Shown here: positions 40,433 through 51,706 of the stretch, piece after piece
Layout of the letters: the number at the start of each line of letters is the position of its first letter
Numbering within the stretch: position 1 is the first letter of the stretch
Notes under the pieces: generated by a model
Database searches by the model: none
What the model was told of the DNA's origin: nothing
The model's input: only the letters and a program-made list of their open reading frames with translations
Source of the DNA: Deinococcus radiopugnans ATCC 19172
Lineage (GTDB): Bacteria; Deinococcota; Deinococci; Deinococcales; Deinococcaceae
Assembly: GCF_006335125.1 (NCBI RefSeq)
Contig: NZ_VDMO01000008.1
Coordinates: forward strand, 62,001-126,000
Length of the DNA stretch: 64,000 nucleotides
Direction: 5' to 3'
Made by a program: the position numbers and the translations under genes

Positions 40433-41350
40433 ATGTTCCAGGCCCTGAGCAACGTGCTGCTGCCCGTGATGATCGTCGCCGGACTGGGGGCGCTGCTGGC
40501 CTCGCGCATGAAGATCGATCAGGTCACGGTCTCGCGCCTCACCATGTACCTGCTGATTCCGGCGCTGGTGCTGGACGTGATTCTGCGCACGCCTGTACGC
40601 GCCGCCGAGGCCGGGCAACTGGGGCTGGCTTTTTTGCTGGTGATGGCCGTGTCGCTGGGGCTGGGCGCCGTGGCCGGGCTGGGCCGCCCCGACGCCGAAC
40701 GCCGCAGCCTGAGCGCCGCCTCGGGCATCTGGAACAGCGGCAACATGGGGCTGCCGATTGCGCTGTTCGTGTTCGGGGACAGCGGGTTTGACCGGGCCAC
40801 CGTCGTGTTTCTGGTCTCGATTGTCGCCATGTACATCGTCGGCCCGGCCATCTACGGTTCGGCCTCCAGGTCTGGGCAGCGGTACGGCGCGGCCGACATC
40901 TTCAAGTCGGTGTTCCGGCTGCCCACCGTCTGGGTGGCGCTGATCGCCGTGGCGCTGCGGGTGCTGAATGTGCCGCTGCCGCAGGGCGTGACGCGCGGGG
41001 TGTCGCTGCTGGCCGAGGCCACGCTGCCGCTGGTGCTGCTCTCGCTGGGCCTGCAACTGGGCGCGGGCGGATGGCCACCCCTGAACCGCCGGGTGTGGCT
41101 GGCGGGTGTGGTGCGGCTGATCGGCGGCCCGCTGATCGCGCTGGGCGTGGGCTTTCTGGTGGGCCTGCGCGGCGAATCGCTGGCGGTGCTGGTGCTGTCG
41201 GCCAGCATGCCCACCGCCGTGAACGCGCTGCTGATCGCCCAGGAATACGGCGGCGACGCGGACACGGTGGCGGGCGTGGTGCTGGTCACGACGCTGGGCT
41301 CGGTGCTGACCATTGCGGCGGTGGTGGCGCTGCTGCCGGGGCTGGGGTAG
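40433..41350 (+). CDS. AEC family transporter
   Basis: 305 residues, about ten hydrophobic segments in two halves, as in auxin efflux carrier-type permeases. Typical pieces are LIPALVLDVILRTP, SGIWNSGNMGLPIALFVFG (N-rich crossing helix of half one) and SASMPTAVNALLIAQEYGGD near the C-terminus. Bacterial members export or import organic acids such as malate; substrate not determinable here. No ribosome binding site is evident; GATGCT six bases before the ATG may be a degenerate -10. Confidence 0.88.
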   Translation: MFQALSNVLLPVMIVAGLGALLASRMKIDQVTVSRLTMYLLIPALVLDVILRTPVRAAEAGQLGLAFLLVMAVSLGLGAVAGLGRPDAERRSLSAASGIWNSGNMGLPIALFVFGDSGFDRATVVFLVSIVAMYIVGPAIYGSASRSGQRYGAADIFKSVFRLPTVWVALIAVALRVLNVPLPQGVTRGVSLLAEATLPLVLLSLGLQLGAGGWPPLNRRVWLAGVVRLIGGPLIALGVGFLVGLRGESLAVLVLSASMPTAVNALLIAQEYGGDADTVAGVVLVTTLGSVLTIAAVVALLPGLG

Positions 41351-41384
41351 ACCGACAGGCCGCTCTCCCCGGCAGTCGGCCCGC

Positions 41385-41390
41385 TAGACT
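41385..41390 (+). promoter_or_regulatory. Leaderless -10 box of coaBC
   Basis: TAGACT lies six bases before GTG 41397 and nine before ATG 41400, favouring the GTG as start. Confidence 0.65.
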
Positions 41391-41396
41391 CCAGAG

Positions 41397-42629
41397 GTGA
41401 TGGCACAGACGGCGGCAGAGAATCAGAAAACGGTGCTGGTGATCGTGGGCGGCAGCATGGCGGCCATCAAGGCGCCGTCCGTGCTGCGGCGGCTGCGCGA
41501 GAGCGGCGCCCGGGTCAACGCCATCGCTACCCGCGCCGCGCTGGCCTTTGTGACCGAGTTGAGCCTGTCCACCGCCGCCGACGGCCCGGTGGGCACCGAC
41601 GCGGCGTGGTTCTCGCCCCGCCCCGACGCGTTGCACCTGACACTGGCGAAGGCCGACGCCGTGGTCATCGTGGGCGCATCTGCCGAGTTGCTGGCCGGGG
41701 CGGCGGGCGGCCACGCGAACGAACTGGCGCTGGCGACACTGCTGAGTGTCGAGGGGCCGGTGCTGTGGGTGCCGGCCATGAACGCGGCCATGTGGCATAG
41801 CCGGGCGGTGCAGGCCAACGTAACGCGGCTCAAAGACTGGGGCCATCACTTTCTGGGGCCGGAAGTCGGCGCGTTCGGCACGCGTGGCGAGGGCGCGGGC
41901 CTCGGGCGCATGGCCGAGCCGGAGACGATTGCCGCCGCCGTGCTGGCAGTGCTGAACCCTGCCGCCCCGCGCGATCTGGAGGGTTTGAAGGTGGTGGTGT
42001 CTGCCGGGCCGACGCGCGAGTATCTGGACCCGGTGCGCTTTATCAGCAACCCCAGCAGCGGTAAGATGGGCTTCGCGGTGGCCGAGGACGCGCGCGACCG
42101 GGGCGCGCAGGTCACGCTGGTCACGGGGCCGGTGGGTCTCGCCGATCCGCCTGACATGGCTGTGGTCCGCATCGAGTCGGCGCTGGAACTGCGCGACGCT
42201 GTGCTGGGAGCCGCCCAGACCGCCGACATCGTGGTGATGACCGCCGCCGTGGCCGACTACCGCGCCGCCGAGCTGAAAGGGGAAAAGCAGGCCAAGGTGG
42301 CGGGCGACGTGAGCATTCACCTGACCCCCAATCCCGACATCCTGGCCGAGCTGGGGTGCGAGAAGGGCGGGCGCGTGCTGGTGGGCTTCGCGATGGAAAC
42401 GCACGCGGGCGTGGAGCGGGCCGCCGCCAAGGCCGCGCGCAAGAACGCGGATTTCATCCTGCTGAACTACCCCACGCAGGCCGGCACCGCGTTCGGCGGC
42501 GACGACAATCAGGTCACCCTGGTCCGCGCCGACGGGACGCACGAGGACTGGCCGCGCACCAGCAAGCGCGAGGTGGCCCGGCGCTTGCTGGACGAGGCGC
42601 TGCGGGTGCGCGGGGCGCGGACCAGCTGA
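41397..42629 (+). CDS. coaBC: Bifunctional phosphopantothenoylcysteine synthetase/decarboxylase
   Basis: Two successive steps of coenzyme A synthesis. The N-terminal flavin decarboxylase (about 1-190) keeps LHLTLAK (catalytic His), VPAMNAAMW and GRMAEP, but the segment corresponding to the catalytic ACG reads [15 protein letters not shown], so the usual Cys is absent. The C-terminal synthetase keeps [48 protein letters not shown] and NPDILAELG. 410 residues, normal length. The frame lets translation begin at GTG 41397 or ATG 41400; the -10 spacing favours the GTG. Confidence 0.93.
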   Translation: MMAQTAAENQKTVLVIVGGSMAAIKAPSVLRRLRESGARVNAIATRAALAFVTELSLSTAADGPVGTDAAWFSPRPDALHLTLAKADAVVIVGASAELLAGAAGGHANELALATLLSVEGPVLWVPAMNAAMWHSRAVQANVTRLKDWGHHFLGPEVGAFGTRGEGAGLGRMAEPETIAAAVLAVLNPAAPRDLEGLKVVVSAGPTREYLDPVRFISNPSSGKMGFAVAEDARDRGAQVTLVTGPVGLADPPDMAVVRIESALELRDAVLGAAQTADIVVMTAAVADYRAAELKGEKQAKVAGDVSIHLTPNPDILAELGCEKGGRVLVGFAMETHAGVERAAAKAARKNADFILLNYPTQAGTAFGGDDNQVTLVRADGTHEDWPRTSKREVARRLLDEALRVRGARTS

Positions 42630-42648
42630 GCCTGCCGCCACCCCCCAA

Positions 42649-42677
42649 TTGCATTATTCACCCCCACTGCATAGAGT
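42649..42677 (+). promoter_or_regulatory. Leaderless argR promoter with ARG-box-like half
   Basis: TTGCAT, 17 bases, TAGAGT, then seven bases to GTG 42685. The -35 region TGCATTATTCA reads on the other strand as TGAATAATGCA, similar to an ARG box (TGAATWWWWATTCA), which suggests autoregulation. Confidence 0.75.
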
Positions 42678-42684
42678 AGCGGGC

Positions 42685-43155
42685 GTGCCAGGCAAGCTCA
42701 GCAAGGAACAGCGTCAGAAACGCATTCAGGACATCATCGCCCGCGAGAGCGTCGCCACGCAGGGCGAACTGGTGGACTTCCTGCGGCGCGAGGACGTGCT
42801 GGTCACGCAGGCCACCGTCAGCCGCGACATCAACGAGCTGCGGCTGGTGCGCGTGCCGGTGGGCAAGGGCCGCCACCGCTACGCTCTGTCGCAGTCGGGC
42901 GGGCACGGCGACGTGCAGGGCGAGCTGGCCCGGCTGTTCCAGAATTTCGTGCAGGACGTGGACCGGGGCGAGAACGTGCTGGTGGTCCGCACCGCCGAGG
43001 GCCACGCGTCCGGGGTGGCGCTGCTGATGGACCGCTTGCGCCGCGACGACATCGTGGGCACCATTGCCGGCGAGGACACCATCTTCGTGGTGGCCCGCAC
43101 CACCGACGAGGGCGAGGCCCTGATGGAAGAGCTGCACGCGCTGATGCTGGGCTAG
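42685..43155 (+). CDS. argR: Arginine repressor
   Basis: 156 residues from GTG, the typical ArgR length; an ATG 12 codons upstream (42649) falls inside the promoter and is rejected. N-terminal winged helix: [20 protein letters not shown] and [15 protein letters not shown] (about residues 12-55). C-terminal oligomerisation and arginine-binding domain: [36 protein letters not shown] with the GT(I/V)AGEDTI arginine-site motif (about 127). Controls arginine synthesis and use in a hexamer; targets are outside the window. Confidence 0.95.
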   Translation: MPGKLSKEQRQKRIQDIIARESVATQGELVDFLRREDVLVTQATVSRDINELRLVRVPVGKGRHRYALSQSGGHGDVQGELARLFQNFVQDVDRGENVLVVRTAEGHASGVALLMDRLRRDDIVGTIAGEDTIFVVARTTDEGEALMEELHALMLG

Positions 43156-43177
43156 CGGCCGCAGCCCGCCCACCCCT

Positions 43178-44560
43178 TCAGGATCCGGACGACCGCCTCA
43201 GTCGGCCCACCATAACCAGCGCCAGCACGGCCCCCAGCAGCGTGACTGCAAAGGCCAGCGTGAAGGCCCCGTCCAGCGGGCGCACGCGGGCGATCAGCGC
43301 GCCGCCGATGCCTGCGGCCAGCGCCACCATCAGCGACTCGATGTTTGCCAGCTGCCCGGACAGCTGCCCCGCACCCTCCGGCGAGGCGCTGGACATGGCG
43401 AACAGCGACGTGCTGGTGTAGCCGACGCCCATGCCCAGGCACGCCAGCACCCAGGCCGGGTAGACCACCCACAGCGGCGCGGCGCCCAGCACCCCCAGGG
43501 CGGTCAACGCCACCCCGACGGCCACGCCGCCCAGCCCGGCCCGGATGCGAAGGGGCCGGGACGCCTCGCCGTGCGCGTCCTCCAGACGGGCCTGAATCCA
43601 TGAGCCCAGGGTCCAGGTCACGCCGCCCAGCGACAGGATGATGCCCGCCCCGGTCAGGCTCAGCCCGCGCAGCTCGTTGAGGGCCAGCGGCAGAAAGGAG
43701 GTGGTGCCCATGACGGCAAACGCCGCCAGCCCCCGGACCATCAGGGCGCTGGGCAGGCCGCCCGCGAAGCGCCACATGCCGGCCGGGAACAGCGTGCGGG
43801 TGCTGAGGCCCACGCCCAGCACGCCCGCCACGCCCAGCAGCAGGCCCAGCGCGTCGGCGCGGCGCAGGCCCTCCACCAGCGCCCCCGCCGAGACCGACAG
43901 CGCCAGCGCGGCCCACAGGACGCGGCGGTTGCTCCGCGCAGCCTTCCCCTCGCTCGGCTGCCGGACCCGCACCCGCAGCGGCAGCACGCACAGCGGCGCG
44001 CTGAGGGCCAGCAGCGGCACCAGCCCCCAGAACACCACCCGCCACGACCACTGGTCCGCCATCACGCTGGCGATCAGCGGGCCGATCAGGGCCGGCAGCA
44101 GCCACGCGCTGGAAATGGCCGCCAGCATCCGGGCGCGGGCGGCCGGCGGGTAGCGGGTGCTGATCACCGCCCACGGCAGCGCGGCCAGCCCGCCTGCCCC
44201 CAGCCCCTGCAACAGGCGGGCCAGCACGAACACCAGCATGGTGGGGGACGCCGCGCCCACCAGCAGTCCGGCGGCAAACAGCACCAGCGCCAGCACCGCG
44301 CCGAAGGCCAGCCCGCGCCGGTCCGCCAGCACGCCGCCCAACACCGCCCCAAACAGGCTGGACAGCAAAAAAGCGCTGGAAGCCCAGCCGTACAGGGCCA
44401 GCCCGCTGAGCTGCTCGGCCACCCGTGGCAGCACGGTGCTGACCGCCATCGACTCGAAGGCCACGATCAGCACCACCAGCACCAGCCCCAGGCTCAGCGT
44501 GCGGGGAACGGCGGGCAGGGGAAGCGCCTCGGGAATCAGGGTGCCACTCACGCAGCGCAT
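43178..44560 (-). CDS. MFS transporter (DHA2/EmrB-like)
   Basis: About 460 residues and 13-14 hydrophobic segments. The opening LGLVLVVLIVAFESMAVSTV and PRVAEQLSG, motif A-like GGVLADRRGLAFGAVLALV and RLLQGLGAGGLAALPWAVIS fit drug/metabolite exporters. Start taken at 44560; longer frames to 44674 look non-coding and the exact ATG/GTG is uncertain. Convergent with argR (22 bp gap). Substrate unknown. Confidence 0.85.
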   Translation of the reverse strand: MRCVSGTLIPEALPLPAVPRTLSLGLVLVVLIVAFESMAVSTVLPRVAEQLSGLALYGWASSAFLLSSLFGAVLGGVLADRRGLAFGAVLALVLFAAGLLVGAASPTMLVFVLARLLQGLGAGGLAALPWAVISTRYPPAARARMLAAISSAWLLPALIGPLIASVMADQWSWRVVFWGLVPLLALSAPLCVLPLRVRVRQPSEGKAARSNRRVLWAALALSVSAGALVEGLRRADALGLLLGVAGVLGVGLSTRTLFPAGMWRFAGGLPSALMVRGLAAFAVMGTTSFLPLALNELRGLSLTGAGIILSLGGVTWTLGSWIQARLEDAHGEASRPLRIRAGLGGVAVGVALTALGVLGAAPLWVVYPAWVLACLGMGVGYTSTSLFAMSSASPEGAGQLSGQLANIESLMVALAAGIGGALIARVRPLDGAFTLAFAVTLLGAVLALVMVGRLRRSSGS

Positions 44561-44682
44561 CCTCGCACAGCCGGATGAACACGCGCCGTGAGGATCGGAC
44601 GGACCCGTCCAGGCCAGCGCGGTCTCGCCCCCTGTCTGACCCGCCTGCCCCCGCCGCCCCCCACCGGAGCGCACACTGAACC

Positions 44683-45837
44683 ATGCCCCAACTGTTGCCC
44701 CGCGCCCGCGCCTCTCAGGAGAGCGTGTTTGCCCGCATGAGCCGTCTGGCCGCGCAGTACGGGGCCGTCAACCTGGGGCAGGGCTTTCCGGCCGACGCCC
44801 CCCCGGCCTTTCTGCTGGACGCGGCGCGGCGGGCGGTGGGCACGCTGGACCAGTACAGCCCACCTGCCGGCCTGCCCGCGCTGCGCGACGCCATCGGCGC
44901 AGACCTGGGAGTGGACGGCGTGGACGTGATCGTGACCTGCGGGGCCACCGAGGCGCTGAACGTGCTGGCCCTGGCGCTGTACGGTCCCCGTGATGATGGC
45001 AGCCGGGACGAGGTCCTGATGCTGGAGCCGGTCTTCGACGTGTACCTGCCCCAGGCACGGCTGGCCGGGGCCACGCCCGTCACGGTGCCCATGACGCTGG
45101 ACCTGGCGGGGGGCTGGTCCCTGGACCTGGCGGCGCTGCGGGCCGCCGTGACTCCACGCACGCGGGCGCTACTGCTCAACAGTCCGTACAACCCGACCGG
45201 CACCGTGTTCTCCCGCGAGGAGCTGACGGAGATCGTGGCGCTGGCCCGCGAGCATGACCTGTGGATCATCAGCGACGAGGTCTACGACGAGCTGTATTTC
45301 GGCGAGAAACCCCTTCCGATGCGCGAACTGGCCCCCGAACGCACCTTCACGGTGGGCAGCGCGGGCAAACGGCTGGAGGCCACCGGCTGGCGCGTGGGCT
45401 GGATCGCCTGCCCGCCAGGACAGGCCGGGCAGGGCGTGGCGGCCAACGTTGCGGGCGTGCGGCAGCAGGGCTCGTTCTGCGCGCCCACCCCCCTGCAGGC
45501 GGCGGTGGCGGCGGCCCTGCCCGTCGCCCGCGCGGGGGGCTATTACGAGGGGCTGCGCGCCGAGTACCGCGCCCGGCAGGACCTGCTGGCCGAAGGGCTG
45601 AGAGGGCTGGGGGCCACCGTCTTCCTGCCGCAGGGCACCTATTTTCTGACGGCCATTCACCCCGAGTGGCGGGCCGAGACGCTGGTCCAGCGCGGCGTCG
45701 CGGTGATTCCCGGCGAGGCCTTCTACGCTCAGCACCCCGCCCCCGAAGGCCTGCTGCGGGTGGCCTTCTGCAAGTCACGCGATGAGATCGCGCAGGCGTT
45801 GGAGCGGCTCTCGGTGGTCGCGACCACCCCGGTCTGA
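44683..45837 (+). CDS. Class I/II aminotransferase (methionine/kynurenine type)
   Basis: 384 residues. VNLGQGFPADAPPAFLLDAA and DQYSPPAGLPALRDAI near the N-terminus, the PLP ligands NSPYNPTG and IISDEVYDELYF, and Schiff-base Lys in VGSAGKRLEATGWRVGW (about residue 229). This subgroup (YbdL/KAT-like, Fe-S independent) transaminates methionine, glutamine or kynurenine. The usual SFSKT is SAGKR. It is a single gene without a clear ribosome binding site; CACACT five bases before the ATG may serve as -10. Confidence 0.88.
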   Translation: MPQLLPRARASQESVFARMSRLAAQYGAVNLGQGFPADAPPAFLLDAARRAVGTLDQYSPPAGLPALRDAIGADLGVDGVDVIVTCGATEALNVLALALYGPRDDGSRDEVLMLEPVFDVYLPQARLAGATPVTVPMTLDLAGGWSLDLAALRAAVTPRTRALLLNSPYNPTGTVFSREELTEIVALAREHDLWIISDEVYDELYFGEKPLPMRELAPERTFTVGSAGKRLEATGWRVGWIACPPGQAGQGVAANVAGVRQQGSFCAPTPLQAAVAAALPVARAGGYYEGLRAEYRARQDLLAEGLRGLGATVFLPQGTYFLTAIHPEWRAETLVQRGVAVIPGEAFYAQHPAPEGLLRVAFCKSRDEIAQALERLSVVATTPV

Positions 45838-45936
45838 ATCCGTCCGGCGCGCACCCAGTCAAAGGATAAGTGAGCGGTAAAGGTCTGCGTTTGTTTATGT
45901 GAAGCCCGTGACCTTTCAGCACCGAAGGGATCTGGC

Positions 45937-45942
45937 TATGGT
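45937..45942 (+). promoter_or_regulatory. Leaderless -10 box of the outer-surface protein gene
   Basis: TATGGT six bases before the ATG at 45949, with TTTCAG 17 bases upstream as a possible -35. Confidence 0.65.
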
Positions 45943-45948
45943 GGGACC

Positions 45949-46425
45949 ATGAAGAAAGCCACCCTGATCCTCCTGGCGCTCGGCGCCGTTTCCTCTGCCT
46001 CCGCCGCGAATTATGTCGGCGGGTCCATCGGCTCTGGCCTGAGCGTGCATTACCAGAACGACCTGACCACCAATTCGGCGATCCGTTACGGCCTGAACCT
46101 GGACGCCATCAACTTCAACTTCAATGCGCTGTCGGTCAACGCCAGCGTGGATTATCTGGCGGATTTCGCGGGCGTCGGTTCGCTGGGCGGCTTCACCCCG
46201 TACTACGGCGTCGGCCTGGGCGCGGGCGCGGGTCTGGGCAGCAACCTGGGCCTGAGCGTCTACCCCCACGCCACCCTGGGGCTGCGTTACAACATCTCCG
46301 CGCCCCTGAGCGTCTTCGTCGAGGGCAATGCGGGCGCCTACGTCCGCGTCGGCAGCGGCGCGAACACCACCAACGTCGGCCTGGGCAGCACCGCCCGCAT
46401 CGGCCTGAACTACCGCCTGCCCTAA
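45949..46425 (+). CDS. Secreted glycine-rich beta-barrel-like protein
   Basis: 158 residues. A signal peptide (KKATLILLALGAVSSASAA) is followed by alternating hydrophobic strands rich in Gly and aromatic residues: YVGGSIGSGLSVHYQN, FTPYYGVGLGAGAGLG, ATLGLRYNISAPLSVFVEG, and a terminal strand ARIGLNYRLP. This is the pattern of a small outer-membrane beta barrel. Specific function unknown. It has its own leaderless promoter and terminator. Confidence 0.8.
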   Translation: MKKATLILLALGAVSSASAANYVGGSIGSGLSVHYQNDLTTNSAIRYGLNLDAINFNFNALSVNASVDYLADFAGVGSLGGFTPYYGVGLGAGAGLGSNLGLSVYPHATLGLRYNISAPLSVFVEGNAGAYVRVGSGANTTNVGLGSTARIGLNYRLP

Positions 46426-46444
46426 CCTCCTCCGGAACTTGTTG

Positions 46445-46472
46445 CCCCCACCCAACTTGCGGGTGGGGGTTT
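46445..46472 (+). terminator. Terminator of the beta-barrel-like gene
   Basis: CCCCCACCC / GGGTGGGGG stem followed by TTT, 20 bp after the stop. Confidence 0.9.
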
Positions 46473-46497
46473 CCAATTGAGCGGGTAGATCAGAGCT

Positions 46498-47094
46498 TCA
46501 CCTGACGGTGAGGTTTCCCTGGCCCACCGTCACCGTCACATTGATCCTGTACGTGGCCGTCCCGAAGTTAGCACTCTGGTACGTGCCGTTGAAGTCCTGA
46601 CCGTCGGCCACCTTCTTGCCATTCATGACCAGCGTTCCCTGGGTCAATTTCTTGACCTCCAGACTGATTCCGGTGTTCGGCGGCAGGGTGATGGTGGTGT
46701 CGCCCTGCGCCTGCCGCAAGGTCGCCTTCAGGTTGGCGGCAGGCAACTTTAACTGCAGGTTGCCGAGTTCCTGGGTCACTTGCAGGCCCAGCAGCTTCAG
46801 AGACCGCAGATCCAGACTGCTCTCGCCCTGACTGGCCTGAACCGTCAGGTTGATCGGCAATTTTGGACTCAGCCCGACCGCCCAGTCGCCCAGCGAATGC
46901 GAGGCAGACACGTAGGCCACACCATTTCTGACGGCCGGATTGCGGGCACCCAGGACCGGCGAGGCCGCGTCGTTCGCGGTCACCGTCAGGTCTCCCAGGT
47001 CCTGCTTGAGGCTCAGGGCGACGCTGCGGTAAGTGGCCGCGAGGGCAAGAGAGGCCAGGGAAAGGGCGGTCAGGGCCAGGGCCATGCGTTTCAT
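46498..47094 (-). CDS. Secreted DUF4097/toastrack-like protein
   Basis: 198 residues. A signal peptide (RMALALTALSLASLALAA) precedes repeated short beta strands with the rhythm of the toastrack fold: LKQDLGDLTVTANDA, QASQGESSLDLRSLKL, TQELGNLQLKLPAANL, RQAQGDTTITLPPNTG. Such domains occur in envelope proteins of unclear role. AAGGA is eight bases before the ATG. Divergent from the solute-binding protein gene. Confidence 0.78.
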   Translation of the reverse strand: MKRMALALTALSLASLALAATYRSVALSLKQDLGDLTVTANDAASPVLGARNPAVRNGVAYVSASHSLGDWAVGLSPKLPINLTVQASQGESSLDLRSLKLLGLQVTQELGNLQLKLPAANLKATLRQAQGDTTITLPPNTGISLEVKKLTQGTLVMNGKKVADGQDFNGTYQSANFGTATYRINVTVTVGQGNLTVR

Positions 47095-47318
47095 GGTTCA
47101 CGTCCTTGCAGGGGTGAGGGGCGGCAGGGGGGGGGCCGAACTGTTCCCGCCCCATTCTGGGTTCGCCAGACCGGAACGTCATGCGGGCCAGATGTGTATT
47201 GTCCAGAAAGAGCGAGCGCCGCCGTTGGTCCCCGCTGATCTGGCGGGGCATAGTGGGAGGCGCCACAAATCAGGATCCGCTCTCCTCTCCCCCGTTCTTC
47301 ACGCTCCGGAGGTCCGTC

Positions 47319-49043
47319 ATGAACCGAATCCTGCCCCTCACCTGCGCCCTGCTGTGTTCTGCCGCCGTGGCCGCCGCGCCCAGAGACACGCTGGTCATCC
47401 AGCAGGCCGCCACCGTGACCACGCTGGATCCCACCGCCGCCTACGACACCTTCAGCCTGCAGGTGTTGGAAAACATGTACGAGACGCTGTGGACCTACAA
47501 GGGTGCCAGCCTGACCCAGATGACGCCGCTGCTGGCCTCGGCCCTGCCGACCTACACCAACGGCGGCAAGACCCTGACGGTCAGTCTGCGCAAGGGCGTG
47601 AAGTTCCACAGCGGCAACCCCATGACCTGCTTGGATGCCCAGTACACCTACCGCCGCAATCTGGTCACCAACAGCGCCGAGTCGGCCAACTGGTTCATCA
47701 GCGACGCGCTGCTGGGCACGCGCGACAACGCCGCGGCCGACAAGAGCGTCACCTGGGCGCGCATCGCCGGGGCGGTCAGCTGCGACGCGCAGGGGCAACT
47801 GGTGTTCAAGCTGCCCAAGCCGGACCCGGCCTTCATGGCCAAGCTGGCCTTTGCCGGGCAGGGCGTGCTGGACAGCAAGTGGGCCGCCAAGCTGGGCGAG
47901 TGGAACGGCTCCGAAGCCACCTGGCGCGAGTGGGTGGGCAAGGACGTGTCGGCCAGCCGACTGAGCGCCCAGCCCAGCGGCACCGGGGCGTACCAGTTGC
48001 TGCGCCGCGACGCCGACAACGTGCTGCTCAAAGCGTTCCCCGAATACTGGGGCGGCAAACCCGCGATCAGCAACGTGATCATGCAGAAGGTAAGCGAACT
48101 GGCCGTGCGTCAGCAGGCTTTCCTGCGCGGCGACGCCGATCTGATCGAGGCCGGCACGCGCGCCAACGTGGAGGCGCAGCTGAAGGGCAAGCCCGGCGTG
48201 ACCGTGCTGGACAACCTGCCCAGCGCCGGGGCGCAGGCGCTGTTCATGAACAACAAGATCAAGAACAGTGCCGCGCTGGGCAGCGGGAAGCTGGACGGCA
48301 AGGGGATTCCCGCCGACTTCTTCGCGGACGCGGCGGTGCGCCGGGCTTTTGCCTCCGCCTTCGATTACGACCAGTACATGCGCGACGTGCAGCGCGGCAA
48401 GGCCGTCAAGCGCACCATGCTGCTGCCGGACACCTTCCCCGGCTATTCCAGGGCCACCAAGACCTACAGCTACGATCCAGCCCAGGCCCAGGCGCTGTTC
48501 AAGGCCGCGCGCGGCGGCGAGGTCTGGAAGAACGGCTTTACCATCAACGCCAATTACCGCACCGGGCACATCGCCGGACAGGTGGCCCTCGAACTGCTGA
48601 AGCGCAACGTGGAGGCCCTGAACCCGAAGTTCCGCATCAACATCATCGAGGAGCCGTGGTCCGAGCAGTCCAAGAAGATGCAGGAGGGCCTGGAAATCAT
48701 GCTGCCGATGGGCTGGAGCGCGGACTACGCCGATCCCGACAACTTCCTGTACACCTTCTACAGCTCCGGCGGCTTTTTCTACCCCACCAACAACTGGAAA
48801 GACGCCGACGTGGACCGCTGGCTGGAGCAGGCCCGCACCACCGTGGACGCCGCGGCCCGCGCCAAACTGTACAAACAGGTGGCCGACCGCGCCTACCAGG
48901 AAAGCCCCTTTATCGTGTTGCCCGCCGAGACCAACATCCGGCCCGTCCGCAGCACCCTGCAGGGGGCCTCGGCGGCCACCTACAATCCCATGCGCTCCTT
49001 CGGCTTCACCGGAACGCTGTGGCGGGAACTGAGCAAGAAGTAA
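47319..49043 (+). CDS. ABC transporter substrate-binding protein, family 5
   Basis: 574 residues, secreted (signal peptide [18 protein letters not shown]). Opens with [21 protein letters not shown], a typical dipeptide/oligopeptide-binding start, and shows [19 protein letters not shown] (family 5 signature, about residue 85) and a late [20 protein letters not shown]. No permease or ATPase genes accompany it, so it is an orphan receptor that must pair with components elsewhere. The start has GGAGG six bases upstream; earlier in-frame starts lie in the divergent promoter region. Confidence 0.9.
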   Translation: MNRILPLTCALLCSAAVAAAPRDTLVIQQAATVTTLDPTAAYDTFSLQVLENMYETLWTYKGASLTQMTPLLASALPTYTNGGKTLTVSLRKGVKFHSGNPMTCLDAQYTYRRNLVTNSAESANWFISDALLGTRDNAAADKSVTWARIAGAVSCDAQGQLVFKLPKPDPAFMAKLAFAGQGVLDSKWAAKLGEWNGSEATWREWVGKDVSASRLSAQPSGTGAYQLLRRDADNVLLKAFPEYWGGKPAISNVIMQKVSELAVRQQAFLRGDADLIEAGTRANVEAQLKGKPGVTVLDNLPSAGAQALFMNNKIKNSAALGSGKLDGKGIPADFFADAAVRRAFASAFDYDQYMRDVQRGKAVKRTMLLPDTFPGYSRATKTYSYDPAQAQALFKAARGGEVWKNGFTINANYRTGHIAGQVALELLKRNVEALNPKFRINIIEEPWSEQSKKMQEGLEIMLPMGWSADYADPDNFLYTFYSSGGFFYPTNNWKDADVDRWLEQARTTVDAAARAKLYKQVADRAYQESPFIVLPAETNIRPVRSTLQGASAATYNPMRSFGFTGTLWRELSKK

Positions 49044-49069
49044 GCGGCAGTCCACAGGCCCGTGGATCG

Positions 49070-49109
49070 GGGGCACGCGGGGGAAGGCACAGCTCTTCCC
49101 CCGCGCCCC
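49070..49109 (+). terminator. Terminator after the substrate-binding protein
   Basis: CGCGGGGGAAG pairs over 11 bp with CTTCCCCCGCG around an 8 base loop; flanking G and C runs extend the stem. Confidence 0.8.
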
Positions 49110-49196
49110 TCTGCGTGTGGCCTGCCACTCCCCTCCCCCGGTCTGGCGTCTATAAATCTCACGGTTGGTGGTGGCCGGGACTGACACAATGGCCGG

Positions 49197-50216
<1,020 letters not shown>

Positions 50217-50261
50217 GCTGCCCTCACAGACGCGCGACTGGTGCGTGGAATACTGCCGGGC

Positions 50262-51647
50262 ATGAGTTTAAAACTTCGCTGGTCCCTAGGCCTGGGGGCC
50301 GCGCTGCTGACGGCGGCCCTGGGGCAGAGCGTGGCCCAGATGCCGCCCATTCCAGCGCTGCCGCTGCCCCCTCAACCCATCCCGGCCCCCGCGCCTGAGC
50401 CGGTTCCGGTGCCCGAACCGCAGCCCACCCCCGACCCTGTTCCGGAGATGCCCCTGCCTGAACCGACGCCGCAGCCCGCTCCAGAGCCAGCGCCGGTACC
50501 CACACCTCCGGAGCCTGTTGCGCCAGCCGCGCCGCCAGCCCCAGCCAAGGCCCCGGCGTTCAGGGCACCGCTGCTGATCAACGTGGAAACCACCCTGCCG
50601 GCGCTGGTGAACGGCAAGAAGACCACGGTTCCGCTGACCCGCACCCTGACCATCCCCGGCCCGCGCATGGTCCTGATCCGGCAGAGTGGCGGGATCACCG
50701 CCAGTCTTGACGCCGACCTCAAGGCGTTCGTGAACGGCCTGTCCAGCAAGGCCCAGGATGCCCGTTTCGAGGAGCTGTGGGACGGCTGGTCCGTGGTCCA
50801 GCGCAATGCCCTGAAGATCGATCTGGAGGCCACCCGCGCCAACGTGCTGGCGGCCATCCAGGACCCAAAAGGCGTCAAGGCCAGCGTGGTGGTGACTGGT
50901 CAGACCCCACCCAAGCGCACCCTCGACTACTTCCTGTCGCGCGGCATCACCACGCACCTGGGCACGGGGCAGACCAACTACTTCGGCAGCAGCGCGGACC
51001 GCGTGACCAACATTCACGTGGGCGCCAAGAACTTCGATGACCGCCTGTTCGACGGCAAGGTCTTTTCCTTCAACGGCTTTGTCGGCCCGGTCACGGCCCG
51101 CAACGGTTACGTGACGGGGCTGGTGATCGCTGGTGATCGCACGGCCAGTGGCGTCGGCGGCGGCATCTGCCAAGTCAGCACCACGGTCTTCCGCACCCTG
51201 TACGGGGCCGGGCTGCCGGTCGCCCAGCGGCAGAACCACTCGTATCAGGTGCACTACTACGACCCGCAGGGACTGGATGCCACCATCTATCAGCCCAGCC
51301 TGGACCTCAAGTTCGCCAATGACACCGGCGGCGCCCTGTGGTTCCAGACCGAGTGGGACGACGAGGCGGCCAGCCTGAGCATCAGCGTCTTCGGCAAGGC
51401 GCGGGACTTTACGGTCGACATCGGTGCGCCGAAAACCCTCAGCTCCACCCCCTCGCCCGCCGACCGGCTGTTGGCGGATGCCAGCCTACCTACCGGACAG
51501 CGCCGGCAGGTGGACTGGGCCGCTCCCGGCGCGGTCATAGAGGTCACGCGCAAATTCATGCGGGACGGCAAGACCTTCAAGCAGGATACCCTCAAGAGCA
51601 GTTATCGCCCGTGGCCCAACATCTTTCTGGTCGGCACCGGCCGCTGA
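50262..51647 (+). CDS. VanW family protein with proline-rich N-terminus
   Basis: 461 residues. After a hydrophobic signal/anchor, residues of about 25-105 are a Pro/Glu/Ala-rich spacer of PxPxPEP type, long enough to cross a thick cell wall. A middle domain (about 110-225; peptidoglycan-binding YoaR-like region) precedes the VanW domain (about 225-400) with [32 protein letters not shown] and [13 protein letters not shown]. VanW proteins are envelope-associated; no glycopeptide resistance genes are adjacent. AATACT seven bases before the ATG may serve as -10. Confidence 0.87.
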   Translation: MSLKLRWSLGLGAALLTAALGQSVAQMPPIPALPLPPQPIPAPAPEPVPVPEPQPTPDPVPEMPLPEPTPQPAPEPAPVPTPPEPVAPAAPPAPAKAPAFRAPLLINVETTLPALVNGKKTTVPLTRTLTIPGPRMVLIRQSGGITASLDADLKAFVNGLSSKAQDARFEELWDGWSVVQRNALKIDLEATRANVLAAIQDPKGVKASVVVTGQTPPKRTLDYFLSRGITTHLGTGQTNYFGSSADRVTNIHVGAKNFDDRLFDGKVFSFNGFVGPVTARNGYVTGLVIAGDRTASGVGGGICQVSTTVFRTLYGAGLPVAQRQNHSYQVHYYDPQGLDATIYQPSLDLKFANDTGGALWFQTEWDDEAASLSISVFGKARDFTVDIGAPKTLSSTPSPADRLLADASLPTGQRRQVDWAAPGAVIEVTRKFMRDGKTFKQDTLKSSYRPWPNIFLVGTGR

Positions 51648-51660
51648 GCCTCATATCAAA

Positions 51661-51692
51661 GGAGGGGAGAGGTTTGTACGCCTCTCCCCTCC
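51661..51692. terminator. Bidirectional terminator between vanW-like gene and parB
   Basis: 12 bp perfect stem GGAGGGGAGAGG / CCTCTCCCCTCC with an 8 base loop, lying 13-14 bp from each of the two convergent stop codons. Confidence 0.85.
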
Positions 51693-51706
51693 CCTGTTGC
51701 CTGGTT

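Noticed and set aside
38790..40509. Two minus-strand frames over 500 codons opposite the NCS2 permease
   Set aside because: They mirror a recognisable membrane protein gene with its own promoter and terminator; no start signal or known domain.
43150..43177. GGGCT...AGCCC hairpin between argR and the MFS gene as terminator
   Set aside because: Only a 5 bp stem with a large loop and no U-run; too weak to call.
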